NCBI RefSeq assembly: GCF_964355755.1
Contig: NC_092673.1
Coordinates: 6,515,001-6,579,000, forward strand
Reading direction: 5' to 3'
Origin: Antedon mediterranea
Taxonomy: Eukaryota; Echinodermata; Crinoidea; Comatulida; Antedonidae
DNA length: 64,000 bases
Below are positions 11,738 through 27,300 of the stretch, one piece after another. A program made the position numbers and the translations under genes. How positions within the stretch are numbered: the stretch's first letter is position 1; each line of letters begins with the position of its first letter. The notes beneath the pieces are model-generated. The model ran no database searches and was not told the origin of the DNA. It saw nothing but the letters and a program-made list of their open reading frames with translations.

Positions 11738-14700
11738 ATGGATGCTCTACGTGGATTTGCCTCGGATGCCGGTACTTTCCTAAACCGTACTAGACAGGTA
11801 GGCTTACTTCGATAGAATCCTGTTTTTATAGACATGCATGATTAAACGCAATAAACGTTTTGTATAATAGACCTACTATGGTTCGATATTTTTTCAGTTT
11901 GTCGACAAGAAAAACGATTTCACCAGGATACCGAAACACATCGTAGCACTTCAAAGCGGGCAAAAATGTTACGCGCGCGTAATAAAAATCATGTATAATT
12001 AGCAATATTTGAACGCGCGCGTAAAGTACATGCTTCATCAATTTAACATGAGAACTACAGTATTGCAATATAAAGCCCTAATAATTTTCTGTATCGCATA
12101 CAAAAACAGTACCATATTGTGAACTTAAAGTCTATTATTATAATACGAATGATTCCGCCAGGTGAATATTTATACCATTATTTATATAAAATTGTTAGGT
12201 AATTAATATTTTTAAATCAAGTATTTATAGGCATAGATTCGTGTGATTCAGTAATGCATACCGGATCAAGATCTGATCATAATGATAATGATGGCATTCA
12301 ACAACTCAATTATATAAAGAATGCCGACACATTGTTAGATTAAAAAAAAAAAGATGATAATGAACCATTGTGATGATTCCTGATCGTAATTTTTTTTAGT
12401 AATTATTAAAAAGATTAGACCTTGTCCACCCCACCCGCTAAATAACCCTAACATATGCGAACATAATGCTGCTCCGCCGTAGGCATGTCCATGGTATCAG
12501 AGTACAAACCCATCTCGTGGTCCGTATATATTGATCCACTGTAAATATTGGCCTAATGAATTTATAACTGGAAAAACATATGGCACACGCACTTGGTTTA
12601 ATTGTTTTACAGAACGCCATTATTTCGATATTTAATAATTATTATTAGGACGTACAGTAGCCTAATTACCGTGTTTTTAGCGCACACGCAAAAGCATTTT
12701 TATTTGGAGAATTTGCTCAGTATTTCTTCTTCCTCAAAAATGTTCATAGGTATTTATTAAGCCAAAAGGAATACAAAATATGAAAAGATCAAACAACACT
12801 GTTGTGTAGTGTAGGCCTACTATAACTATTATAAGTTAATTAAACATAATCAAAAAGTACAATAATTAAGTACAGTAGATCAATGTACATCGTGTTTGTA
12901 ATAATTAATTAGAATCTATTTAATTTTGTTTAGAATAAGGAAGTCACGCGTACTTTTATTTGTACAGAGTTAAAATCAATTCGGTCGATAGATCGAAACA
13001 TGCTAAATTTGTGTGTGATAACTGTTTTGGTTGTCCGCCCTCTAATTTAAGAATCCGGAAACAATTCACAAGTGGCTGAGTTTTATCCTTCGATCAATCG
13101 TGTCGTCGATGATGTGTACATTTTTGCTTATTGCTAGGCCTGTGTAAATCAATAAATTCGATCATGTCGTCAATGGAAAAAGTCAATGAAAACATGAAGA
13201 AAATAGCTGGGCAAGCTGGGACTTTCTTCACCCGAGCAAAGCAGGTTAGCTTGAAATGATTTTAGGAAAATGACACTTGTTTTCTTTCGACTAATTAAAG
13301 GCTCAGTTGAAGAAGCCGGGTGGTGAAGTTCATTCGCCTTGTTGCCTGATCGGAGCGATTGACCCGTTTCGATACGGCCAGGTTTTACTAGGTTGGGCCT
13401 AGCCCAGAGCCTACTTGGTTGTGTGTTAGGCTGTCTAATTGCTTACCGGCATTTGCTTTTTGATGCTAATATAGTACTCTTAGGTGCCCGGGCCATACCT
13501 ACACTCATACTCTAGCCTAACTAGCTCAGACAGAGGGCCACCAGCAGGCCGCAGAAATCGGTTTTCTACTGAACTGTAACTCTGATCTGAACTAAAAAGT
13601 GATGTCCTAGCTAGGCCTAGGAGTCTTTGATATATTTTTAATAGATTGTATCATGGATGTATAAATTAATAATTTATTTTTATTTTATACCTATTTATTT
13701 TACAAAATGAATAACTTAAGGCTAACACTCAGTAGCCTGGAATAGGAAAGAAGTTTTAATTATCATAATTGTTTATAGGTCACTCACCAGATGGTGTTTA
13801 ATAATTAAAAAAATCTCAAGGTAAATTATAAATCCATGAATTAAATTACCTCTATACCTATTCATTTTACATTACAATCAATCCGCTTAGACATATACTG
13901 TACTTACAGTATTTTGTTTTAAAAAAATGTCAAAACTAAACTAGGTCACTAGTATACACTGTTATTACCCACATAATGTTTTCAATCCCTTGACAAACCT
14001 ATAGGATATAAGTTAAAAGCTAATGATACATTGGAGACCACTACAAAATACCTAGAGTAACTAACTAGTCCTTGGTATACTCTGTAGATAGCTTTTATTA
14101 TCAAACCATTGTCATCATCATCATCATCATCATCATTCCATCATAAAAGCATCTCTATGGATCTAAGCTTTAATATTATGGTACTTAAATCTATTTTTTA
14201 TAAAGAGAAAATTTTATAATAAAGACATTTTTATGTATACAAATTCTAGCAATTTTGAAAATGTTTCTAAACACACACTTTTATACTGTACTTAATGCAG
14301 GGAGGTATACATTGTTTAAACTAAAGTAATGCACACTGATAATATTAAAAATGATAGTATTGCTAACTGATAATTCTAAACATCAGTTTTTAAAATCAAA
14401 ATGTGTTGAAATGTGCGCGGTTAAATACTGTACTTCTTTACATTCAATTGGTCAATAGATACATCCTTTATTTAAAAAAAAATCCTTTTGCCTATTGTCT
14501 TAACATTTTAATATTCTCTTGTACACATCTTATTCGGTGTTGCATCATATTTGACAGCTTTGTCTTTATTCGACTGAGACACCTTTTTCTATAGTCCTCG
14601 ACGCATAGAAAACTAAGTGTGAGGAAATCTCTAGCATTGTCATTTAAAACCTTGTGGCAAGTTCGTAGACATGCATTATCCTCATGAGTGTATCAATGTA

Positions 14701-17700
14701 AATAAAGGTTGAATAAATTAATAGGTTTAGCTATGGTCAGAGCATACTGTGGTACAGGCTTGTAATAATGAAATGGTGACATTTAACCTTCGGGGATTAA
14801 CTCAGGAAAACAGTTTGTCATGTCAATAATGATGTTACTGAATAGGCGATGTTCAGTATAAAATTAATCTTTAAAAATATGATAGCAGACAATACAGTAT
14901 TTCAGTATGCATTATGGTTGTCAGTGTACAATCAGTAGACATAGAAAGATAAAATACAGTAGCTGTGTAATTTACCGCTATTGTCAATTGGCTATACAGT
15001 AGTAGTACCACCTGTAAATCTTCTAATAGTAACTCACACTCTAATAGTAACCCCCTTCTAATACTGTAGTAACCCACCTTATAAGTCAATGTATAATACT
15101 GTAATAACCCATTACTCTTAGTAACCCATGGGGTCACAAAAACTTGATGCAGCCATATTTTGAAAATGAGGAGATAATACAAGTTGATCTTGAGGGAGGA
15201 TTGAGTGTTTTTGAGTTGAGTAAAATAAAGTTAGAGTTCAACCAAATTTGTTTATTCGTACTGTTTTATTATTTTGCTATGTGTTGCTGACCGGAAAAGT
15301 TGGGGGTGGGTTACTAATTTCAGGTGCCTAATTTAAGATTAGTAATAGTAACCCCCATTCTAATAGTAACCCTAAAAAACAATCAAAGAATAATAGCCCA
15401 GGATACAATTGGGTGTTTCCATAAATAAAGGGGCCAAGGTGTGACATTAGGGTCAGAATTTCAAAGTGTGACATTCTAAGTCTAATAATCAATTCTAAAT
15501 AGTACATCATGTACTTGAACTAAAAAAAAGAAGCAAAATACACATTAAATCTGTTGTCTCTATGTAACAGCATTTATATAGTATCAACATGCATAGCAAA
15601 TTTCACGTGTAACGGAGACACCAAAATCACATTATCTACCCCTCTTATAAGTTATTATTAATAACCTAAAACTGTTTAAATTGGATTTTTAAATAGCTTT
15701 TGGGAACATCTTCAATGCAGAAAAATATTATTTAAATCACACCTTTTCAAATTTAAAAAATAGCTTATGAAATAATTATGCAAAGCCGTTAAAGTTGACT
15801 TAATTTCTATATAAAAGATTTGTAAAGTCACTGCTGTTTAAAAATTACATGTAAACAATACAGAAATGAACAGAATATACCTCAAGTATATACATTTACT
15901 AGCAACAAGTCAAATCAGGATCATACCTCCATGTGGAAATAAAACAATATGGTTCATGAAATATAAATGGAAGATTTCACGTGTAACGGAGACACCAAAT
16001 GTTCACTTTAACTCGTCACAATGTTTTATGAAATGGTTTTGATATGCAGCCATTTTTAAAGTGTAACAAATGTGGTTACTACTGCATACAATTGATAAAC
16101 TGGTAAAAATAGTATATCAAATACTATCTTTTAATCAATAAAACAATATAATTCATGCAATAAAAAATTGAAGTTTTCACGTGTAACAGAGACACCAAAT
16201 AGTTCACTTAAATAAGTCAACAAGAACTACTACATTATTTTTAAAGTGTGACAACTGTAATTACTACTGCACACAACAAACTGCTAAAATATACTATTAA
16301 AGGAAAGGAACACCCTAATATCTTACCTAACTATTATAAAAGTAACCCTACCAACTTAATATTCAGCACAATTTATGTTTAAATCGGATTTGTAGTTTTC
16401 TAGTAAACAGGATTTTAAAGCTGTTTTCAAGACATTTGAAAATCGCCATCTTGTGCTCTTGGCAGCCTGTTTGTGACGTCAGATACGGCCGACGAAAATT
16501 TTAAGATTCGCGGTTGCATTCAGCGCTTCTATTGGCTAAGCGAATCCGCTAATATGATTGGCTAATAACGCGACATGCGGTCATGCAGGACGGCGATGAC
16601 ACGGTATGAGCATGCGCTGGCTTGGTAAACAAACCTTCGATCGATCTTTTCTTCTGCAAGCCAATTCGTAAATCTTTCAGCTATTGTTAATCTATTGTTA
16701 CTTTTATTGCCTAGCTGTTTCAAACGGGATTTGGTAGGGGAATTAACTGGCAAACCTTCGAAACGGAGGCTGTTGGTTGACGATGCAGTGTCTACTTTAT
16801 TTTCGTTCAACACGAGTTCTAGGCCTAGTAAGGCATACAGTACAGATACACTGGCCGAAAGTACACCATTCTTCGACGGCTTGTTATGCTCGAGAATGTT
16901 CTTCTTCTCTTCTTTTTTCCTCATCAGCACGACGCAAAACTAACTCTCTTTCTGTATATTCTGGTTCCAAATTTTTTGAATTATAAAAACTCCAAGCCAT
17001 ATTCCGAAAATATTAGGTATGTTAGGCTATTTAATTGATTTTATTTATGGTTATATCCCGCACTTCCATATTGAAATACTGTACTAAGACGATGGGCGCT
17101 TGGATTTGCTTGAATGCGTCCACCTAATCTGACGTCACATAATTGCTCTTAACCTGTCAAAATGGCGCTGTTCAATTTCCGATATTTTGTCGTTTAAAAG
17201 TCTAGTTTTTAACTAAATTGCTTACTATTGTACCTTGAACCATTGTAATCATGTTTTTATTACATTTATCTATAAGCACAGTGGCACATTTAGCCCAGGG
17301 TGTTCCTTTCCTTTAATAGTCATTTACAGTAAAATCATTGAGAATACATTTGGATATACTTCGCATTAACACTCTTGTTCAATCATTAAAACGTATAATC
17401 TATATAAATTTACGTGAGGGAAAAATTTGGTAAATCGCGCATTACTTCTAAAATGTTTACTCAATGGTATATAAAGTTGGTTCGTACTTTCAGTGCTGAT
17501 TTTAACCACCTGATGTAACCCTGTTTAATAATTTAATTTCAGTTATGTAATTTTTTTTTACGCTGAAATTACTGTATATTCGAGAACCGTCTGTGGGCTG
17601 ATGTTTCTTTGGTTGGTCTTTTTGTTGATGCGGCATCTCTATTTTTGGGGTTAAATGCAGTTCTCAATTGGAACGGTAACATTGTTGATAAACTGCTGAT

Positions 17701-20700
17701 CTGTATAGATGAAAAAAATGACAATGAAACATTAGATTTGCCCATCTGGGTTAAATTTGATTCATCATCATATAGAAATATAAAGTATATAATTAAGTAT
17801 TTTTAATATAAATTATACCAATTTAAATAAAAATAAATATATCTATTATTATTATAAAATATGTTAGGCCTACTATACTAAAGAAAGTGTTTTCTTATCT
17901 TATGTTGATGGATTATAATATTTATTATTATTAATTATAAAACAATAAATGAACACTGTATATATTTGTCTTTCTTGAGTTATGCTCATAAATTGATTTG
18001 ACTAAAACTATTGCTTTCTTTTCAGATTATTAGTTTAAAATATTAATTTTATTCATCAAATATTTATTATTATCATTTTATTATTAATTATAATAAAATT
18101 AATATGTTACTGATAATTTTGTCTTAGTTATACTGGGTATAAATGTTTTTTACGTATTATTTTTAAATGTTGTAAAATGTCTGTTGACTTTATTTCTCAT
18201 TCTTTTATAATTGTTTTTAAACCACATCGGGGAAAACAGTAGACTAGTTATAATGTTGAAGTCTATGGAATATATTTAAAACGAAGAGTAAATAAAGGTT
18301 CCCCATTAAACTAAGCGCGATCTCTTTGTAGGGAGCCGACGAAGCAAGCATGTGGGTTTTGGCCAACAAAATAAAGGTTCACCGAACCATGACCGAAATA
18401 ATACCAGTCACCCAATTTGAGCACCGGGAGTCGCCGAGCCAGCAATCACGTTGGTTTTCAATAAAAATTAAAAAATAAAGGTCCATCAAACTGAACAGCT
18501 AAAAATAAACGCGATCTCAATTTGGAGGAGAATTTTATTAGCCAAGCACGTGGTGTTTCGGAAAACCCTATTAATAATCATCGTACATGGAGTATATACA
18601 CTCTCGCTGTAGAAATACCGCCGGAGTCGCCGAGTCAGCTAAAAAATAAACGCGATCTCAATGTGGAGGAGAGCTCATTAGCCAAGCACGTGATATTTCG
18701 GAAAACCCTTAATAATTATCGTACAGACCTGTAGAAATACCAGTCACCCCTTTCAGCTTCGGAGTCGCCGAGCCAGCTAAAAATAAACTTATCGCAATGT
18801 GGAGCAGAGTTCATTGCCCAAGCACGTGGTAATACTATCCTATTACTATTAGGAGAACCTATTGTTCTTTGTTGTTTTGATTTGATTTCGTTCATAATAA
18901 ATTGTTATCCACTATGGAACGCCTCCTCTGCCTTCAGTTCACATTTATCATGCAGTTCACACCAATCGTCATGCAGTACACACCAATGGTCATGCAGTAC
19001 ACACCAATCGTCATGCAGTACACACCAATCGTCATGCAGTACACACCAAACATCATGCAGTACACACCAATCGTCATGTAGTACACACCAATCGTCATGC
19101 AGTACACACCAATGGTCATGCAGTACACACCAATTGTCATGCAGTACACACCAATCGTCGTTCACATTTATCATGCAGTACACACCAATCGTCATGCAGT
19201 ACACACCAATCGTCATGCAGTACACACCAAACATTATGCAGTACACACCAATTGTCATGCAGTACACACCAATCGTCATGCAGTACACACCAATCGTCAT
19301 GCAGTCAAATATTGCGTAATTTATACCGCCACCTATCGACAAAATCGAATATCACGTGAGGTTTATTAGACGGCTGTAAAACTAAGACTATTTAAACTTC
19401 TTTTATGGAATTCAATAATTGCAATGGCCTCCTAGCCGCGCCTGTGTCTCGCATAATAAATTATTGTATATATAAAAAACAGAGCATTCACAGAGATGTG
19501 TAGCGGTTAAAATAAGTACAGTATGTCAAACATAAAAGAAATCTTAGAGTCGATGGCCTAGTTTTACAGCCGTCTAATAAACGTCACGTGATATTCGATT
19601 TTGTCGATAGGTGGCGGTATAAATTACGCAATATTTCACTGCATGACGATTGGTGTGTACTGCATGACGATTGGTGTGTACTGCATGACAATTGGTGTGT
19701 ACTGCATGACCATTGGTGTGTACTGCATGATGTTTGGTGTGTACTGCATGACGATTGGTGTGTACTGCATGATGTTTGGTGTGTACTGCATGACGATTGG
19801 TGTGTACTGCATGACCATTGGTGTGTACTGCATGACGATTGGTGTGTACTGCATAACCATTGGTGTGTACTGCATGATAAATGTGAACGACGATTGGTGT
19901 GTACTGCATGACCATTGGTGTGTACTGCATGACCATTGGTGTGTACTGCATGACCATTGGTGTGTACTGCATGACGATTGGTGTGTACTGCATGATAAAT
20001 GTGAACTGAAGGCAGAGGAGGCGTTCCATAATCCACAGCCTTGCGTTTATATTATATGTAATTGTTTTTATCAATTTAAATAAAGTTATTAATTATTATT
20101 AAATTTATAAAACCTTAGTATATCTTCCGTAGATTGTAATTGAAACAAGTTAAATATTCCCTACACATCAAGTGAAATCGCCCAAATATGATAGGCGCGC
20201 ATACGCGACAACCAAGTTGCTTGGACTCGCTCACTATAGTGGAGGGTATTTTAAATGTATATTATAGTAAACATTTAATTCATATTTTATCTTGTCGAAT
20301 AGCAACGTTAAATAAATAAACAAAATTATGTACTAATATTACACATTATTTTGTGTAATATGTTTTTTATTATAACTGAAATGAACCAAATACAATTCTT
20401 TTTTTTCCTACTGTAACAAATAGAATAGTCAAAAACGACGAATTTGTTTTTATTCTGAAAGTGGTTGTAAACTATGGACTTTTATCCCTATTTCTTGTGA
20501 CAATAATTAAATAAATTTTTATTTTTCTGTGTCATATAGAAGCAATAACCAAATAGCAAACACATAATGTAAAATTTAAAGATTTTATGGTAACTAATTG
20601 CTAATTATTTGCAAAATACTACACCAGTATAAGGTCTAGTACACTACGTAACAAGACACGGCGTATCTTCTACGATGTTACGCTGTAACCTGCCTAGTGG

Positions 20701-23700
20701 AAAATGTTTTGCAATTTTGCTCATTAATTTGTTAAATATTAATCAATTATAGACATATCTGTTTATTGAGTATACATTATGAAGCTGCTATGAGATAAAC
20801 AACATTCCTACCACATTAAAACAAATATCAACTATATAGTATCAACAAACTACCAACGTAACCGTGTCTCATTGTGTATACGACACCCAGTTTCTGACTA
20901 CGATGTTGACGTTAGAGTACGAAGATAGTTTTGGCGTTTAATTTTCTTGTATTTTTCATTATAACCCACTATTTTCTAAATTCTAAAAACTAACAAAATA
21001 AAAATACACAAAACTTACATGCAATGAAGCGCGTAGAAGTTATTTACAACGTAACAGTTGAAACAACGTAACAGAGGGACACGAAAAGTCTCTACCGCTG
21101 TAACTCGAAATTAGCGCGGATCCTAGCGATGATTTTTTCGCCGAGACTTTAGTTCGCCTGCTTCTTGAATCACGTGACCTTCAACTTCAGAAATAGCTCT
21201 CGCGGCGTTTACCACCGATGGTCTATGAATAACTACGTAACGAATATACGAGACACGAAATGTTCTAAAAAAATAGTTTTTCGTCTGTAACTGACTAAAT
21301 AAAATCGCCATTTTGTAGAACATTGTGTAAGGTAAATTTCAGTGATCTGTTGTAGTGAATGTAATTCGATTTTCGTCATTATAGTGGTACTTCTTGTGTC
21401 TGTTCACTAATAAAGATCGTACTAACAACGTAACAAAGTGAGACACGAAATGTTACGTTGTGATGCTGGACGTCGCGGACCGTTGTGTGGAAAACAAAAA
21501 ATCGTGGGAAATTGTAATTAGCTTATATTTAACGTTGCTTTGTACTCTATTGTGATGATAAATAAATACAAAATAACTATTGCTGTAGTATATTTTTTAA
21601 ACTCTGATGTCAGTGTATTTAAATGTCACACATATTTTAATAAAATGAGCTAGACACCACGATATATTTTTTTTAAAAATCGTTTTTTTTTGCAATTTTT
21701 TTTTTCCAACATGTAATAGTATTAACCCATATTATTGTTCTATCATATGATAAAATCATTTTTTAAATAACTATTACCAATTTAGAGTAAACAGCAAACT
21801 AACTATCACCAATACTAAAATACCCACTGGCCCCTTAATTTATGGAAACACCCAATTAGAAGATTTTAAAGGTACCAATATCTGCTGAGCCCAACCATTA
21901 ATGACATACTGTACCATTTAAAGATGGATGAGTGCTACCCCAACCTTTAGCCCAAACATTAAAAGATGTGTTCATGCCTACAGTCATTTATATATATTTT
22001 TTTATTTACTGTACTGTAGTTTGAATGTTTGCTAACTTTTTATATTTTTAATATGTACTGAGAAATCTGAAATAAAGTTTAAAAATAACTATGGCGTTTT
22101 TGCAATCTGCATTTTTAATAGGTTTTTATTCAGTATTTAACATAAGGCCCATAAATAGTAGTATTAACAATGCTTTTTTGCAATTTGATGTATTTTTTTG
22201 TTGTAAAATAATAAATTATAAAACCGATGAACATAATTTAAATTTAGTGCACGAAATAAAAATTAAATCATGCTATTAAAAACAAAACGAATTTCCCTTT
22301 TATAAAGTGGACCAATAACATTTCTTGAATCTTTTTGAATCATATCATATCATCTCAATTTTGTAAACAAACAATTTTTGTACTGTATAGCTTTTCGATT
22401 ATTTTTACTTTCTTGAAACATTATGACTTGTTGTTATTGATATAAATAAAAATTGAAATTTCACTATTTTCATGAATATGAATTTGTAACAAATTTATAG
22501 AAAATTGAATTCTTACTTTAAAACCATAATAAAATATGTTGATTTCAGAATGATAAACTGTACAGTGCATGTAGTACAAGACTTGTTTTATTAGTGTTAG
22601 TAAAATAGTTATAGTTTTTCCAATAAAAGAATACATACAGGAATAGGCTTGACAATAATTATTCCATATTATTTTGAGTATATTGATTTATAAATTATTT
22701 CATAATAATTTTTCCAAATTATTTCAAACAACCATACATTAATAATTTGTCTATGCATTAATAATTTTCCCATGACTATGTTTAAATTTACCATAAATAA
22801 ATATTAAAGAGGAAATAATTGAGAGCCCTCGCAACTCATTAGTTCATCTAGGTTTAGTTTGCCTGGTAACTTTTGAATTTGATACTATTAGTATTATGTT
22901 CAGAAATATGTAATTTGAATGATTTTTTGTAATTTGTAATAACCACGTCACGTTTTACTTACTGAAGATTTGATACTATTAAGAACCAAAACACTATTGG
23001 CTATGTTCAGACAGGCAGATCTACAGAGTTTTAATGTTTTTTTGTATTGTAAAATTATGTCACATTTTATTTACTGAAGATTTGATACTATTATAAAGAA
23101 CCAAAACACTAAGGCTATGTTCAGACAGGCACATCTACAGAGTTTTAATGTTTTCTTGTATTGTAAAATTATGTCACATTTTATTTACTGAAGATTTGAT
23201 ACTATTAAGAACCAAAACACTAAGGCTATGTTCAGACAGGCAGATCTACATAGTTTTAATGTTTTTTTGTATTGTAAAATTATGTCACATTTTATTTAAT
23301 ACTGAAGATTTGATACTATTATAAAGAACCAAAACACTAAGGCTATGTTCAGACAGGCAGATCTACAGAGTTTTAATGTTTTTTGTATTGTACAGTACTG
23401 TAAAAACATTTCATGTTTTGTTAAAACAATGTACAGTAATGTGTTCACATTGTGTAGTGATTGTTGTTACACAGAACAATAACATTCACTTTTTAAGAAT
23501 AATCAATTATAATTAATTTATTGACACATACAGTAATGCCCCCCCCCCCCCCCCCCCCCGTTTGTACCTTCAATCCAAGGCCTAAAGTAGGAGAAATTAT
23601 AAAAACAACCACCCAGACTGGAAAATGGGATTCAAGCTTACCACCTACTGTCTTGTACTGCACAGTACCACCCAGAAAATAGTACTATCCTATGTACAGT

Positions 23701-24304
23701 AAATCTTTACAGTACCACACAGACAAACAACTAGTACATAACCCTAGCACTGAATCTAACCCAATGGAGTAGTTGCCCTAAGTAATTTTCCTAGAAATAG
23801 GTAATATTTTTCCTACTTTAGAGGTCAATAAGATACTTGTCCATGGGGGTACTATAGTTATCCATGGGGTACAGTAGTTGTCCAAGATAGTTGTCGGAAG
23901 GGGATTATTCCAGGGGATAAGTTGTCCAGATACGGATAACTCAACATCATTCATTCTTATCTGCTGTATAGTATCTAGGTCGTCATATTTAACAAAAGGT
24001 TAACTAACTTATTGAACTACGATACCTACAGTACTGTACTATATCCCGTATATCAAGAGCTCCTTTAATATTACTTTGTGCATCAGCTTATTAAATTATA
24101 TTGCCTTTTTTATTTCAGTACACTGAAGAAAAATTAGGCAGTGCTGAGAAGACGGAACTAGATGCACATTTTGAAAATCTACAGCAACGAGCTGATAGAA
24201 CTAGAATATGGACCGAAAAAATTGTGGGCCGGACAGAAGCGGTTTTGCAACCCAACCCAAGTAAGTTTTTAGTAATTTGAATTAATTATTTAGAAAATGA
24301 TAAC

Positions 24305-24335
<31 letters not shown>

Positions 24336-27300
24336 GTACGAGTATAAAACATTTTTTTTTATAATTGTAGATCTTCGTGTAGAAGACTTTTTCAACTCAA
24401 AGCTAGACAGACGACCAAAGGAAAGGGAAACGAATTATGAGCTTCTTGGAATGGCAATGATTGAATCCGGAAATGATCTTGGCCCAGGAACTCAGTATGG
24501 TATGTGTGTATTTATGAACGTTAATTAAAGGACAACTTTACTGGTAAACATTTGACAATGTATTTCAGAACAATTTTGCAAGATTTACTATTTTCCTGCA
24601 CGCACTTTTAAAAAAATAATTTTTTTTTTTACAATTTGCTGTAAATTTCTGTGACCTCAGGTGTGCATATGAAAATAATCTACCCATTGAGTTTTTACAT
24701 ACAAGAGTAGAAGGTATCCGTCAATTGCTAATTTCATCTGTATGTAGGCTTAAATTAGCCAGTGTTTAGTCTGTTATTGAAAAAAAAAGACTCTTTATAA
24801 TCCAGATAGGCTAAAGAAAGAAAAACAAATTTCAAAATTTAAATTTAAAAAATGATTTAATCAACTTGTTTTGATACATTCAGAAATTGGCTTCAAATTC
24901 AAAACAACTATTGTTTTTAAAGCCATCAGAAAGGATTTATAACAATCGAGGAATTAGCATAAAGCTAAACACAATAGTAACTACTTCCTGAGTTTTGATA
25001 TGATATCAGTACTACCAGACATTTAGCTTACATTTCTTATCTACTTTATTACTCTTACATTTTCAAGTTGTGAACTCAGATGTAAACACTTTTCAACTAC
25101 ATGCTTCTCCCCTAAGGGTCACATACATCACAAGTGCAGCCAATAGAGGCACTCTCTCATCTGTCCACAACAGTGGCCGTGTGATGTGTGAACTAGTACA
25201 CCCGGGTAACCCCTACGCATATCGAAATGTACTAGGTTCTTTAAAGTGCAGATGCAGCTCATTAATTTTGTATAACTGGACCTATATGGTTTATAGTCCT
25301 TATCTGAGAAGAAGGTTCTACCACCAGAACCAGGGAGCGAGTGAGTCTGATCCCTTGCCAATATTATGACTATGGATTTAGTTCCACTGTCAACTGCTTC
25401 ACCACTCACTCATACCCATACAGTACTTGCATTCCACAGTTTAATTTGTTGTTAATAATATTTAATATTTTAGTATCACTTATCACAGCAATTAATATTG
25501 TTCATAAAATAAAAAATAAAAATCGGCTAATATGTTTCATGTCTTTTGACCAGGTCAGTAAAGCTTTTTAACTGATAGATTATTGACAATAATAATGCAT
25601 ACATTGTTAGCAAATTTATTATTCAAGAGCAGAGTCAGATTTTATTATTTACGCCTGACCAGCAAGAATAAATTATCGATGGCGTGACCTGAAATTTCAT
25701 CCGGTTTTTGTTTGTCATCAATATTGCTTTAAATCTGTTTTTGTTACCATTAATTAATTTGTTTGTCAGGTTGAATAGGTAGTTTTTCAAACAATAAATC
25801 TATTGCTATAGGTAAAGTATGTATGTAATAGTTCAGGATAACATTCCGTACCATACAGATTTCAGCATAACAAATCAATCGCATTTTGATGTTATCACAG
25901 GATTTAATGAAAAGATATTATTTAACAGCTGTAAATAGTGCTAAAAGAAGTTTTTTTGTGGGTTATAATTTGATAAATTCAAAATGTATTGTTTCCCAAA
26001 AACAATTTATGAAATAAAAAGGTTAAATTCAACCAAAAGCCCATTAACTTCCTATCAATTGACTGTAGTGTTAAAAAATATATTTTCCCTAATCCTTTTC
26101 ATCTTGTTTATTCAGCCTATATTAGGATTAGCTAATTAACATACTCATATTTAATGACATCCTCTACTGTATCTACTGGCCATTGTTATTGCATTGAATC
26201 AAGTTTGTAGTCACTCAATAATCAATACTTGTTTTAACACCAAATTTCACTCAATCAACTGCCTTTTGAATACACTATGAATTATTGTATAATAATTTAA
26301 GGGACCAACTCAGCAGTTCATTATTTTATAAAAAACTATTGAGATTAATATGATAATAATTAATTATTTAGAGGGGATTTCATATCAAGATGAGTGTTAT
26401 CAGTTATCTTTGCTTGTCAAACTGTCTATAGTGGTAGTCATGTGTTATTGATTTTTACTACTGTCAATGAACATGCTAACTGTTTGATACACCGTCTATG
26501 TCAACATTTTTCCTTTAAACACTATGTGTACACCCTAACCCTTTCACCTGGGAGGTAACCTGCTTTCACATTGTCACTAAAAACCATGCACTTTCGCCTG
26601 GAGTGGAAGGAAGGTAAAATACTTCCTTGCTTTCATATTGACACTAAAGACCACGCATCAACCTTGCCTAGACACCATGTGCATCTACCTAAACACCATT
26701 TATGCCACATTTGCGTAGATGCCATGTTGTTGCTTTATCTATACACTATGTGTACACCTTTGACACTTTCGCCTGGAGTGGAAGGAAGGTAAAATACTTC
26801 CTTGCTTTCATATTGACACTAAAGACCATGCATCAACCTTGCCTAGACACCATGTGCATCTACCTAAACACCATTTATGTCACATTTGCCTAGATGCCAT
26901 GTTGTTCCTTTATTTAAACACCATGTACTGTATGCATAGCAGCATGTGTTCTATAATAAACCTTTTCTATATAATGTGTGAGTTTTGTACACCTTGTGTT
27001 ACTGTTAGTTACAACCTATTCCAATGTTCCACAAGAAAAGTAATATGGGCACCCACACAAATAAAATCCTGCGTCGGCCCTGTATTGATAGCATATTATA
27101 ACTTTTATTTCATTTTTATTTTGTGTATTAGGAGCATCACTGGTGAAGTGTGGTACAACACAGAAGAAGCTAGGCCAATTAGAAAAGGATTTAGTACAGA
27201 CTTCTATTACAAATTATATGGCACCACTCAGAAACTTCCTGGAGACGGATATGAAGACAATTCTGGTATGTACAGACAGTATTAATTTATTGCTCAATCA

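Noticed and set aside
16562-16930. 122-codon minus-strand gene
   Set aside because: It lies inside an inverted-repeat element, overlaps opposite-strand frames and has no recognisable domain.
18882-20083. Several 70-166 codon frames at the foldback element
   Set aside because: They follow the 21-bp repeat, a multiple of three without stops, and appear mirrored on both strands.
25070-25409. 99- and 93-codon overlapping frames
   Set aside because: They coincide with a SINE-like body including boxes A and B.
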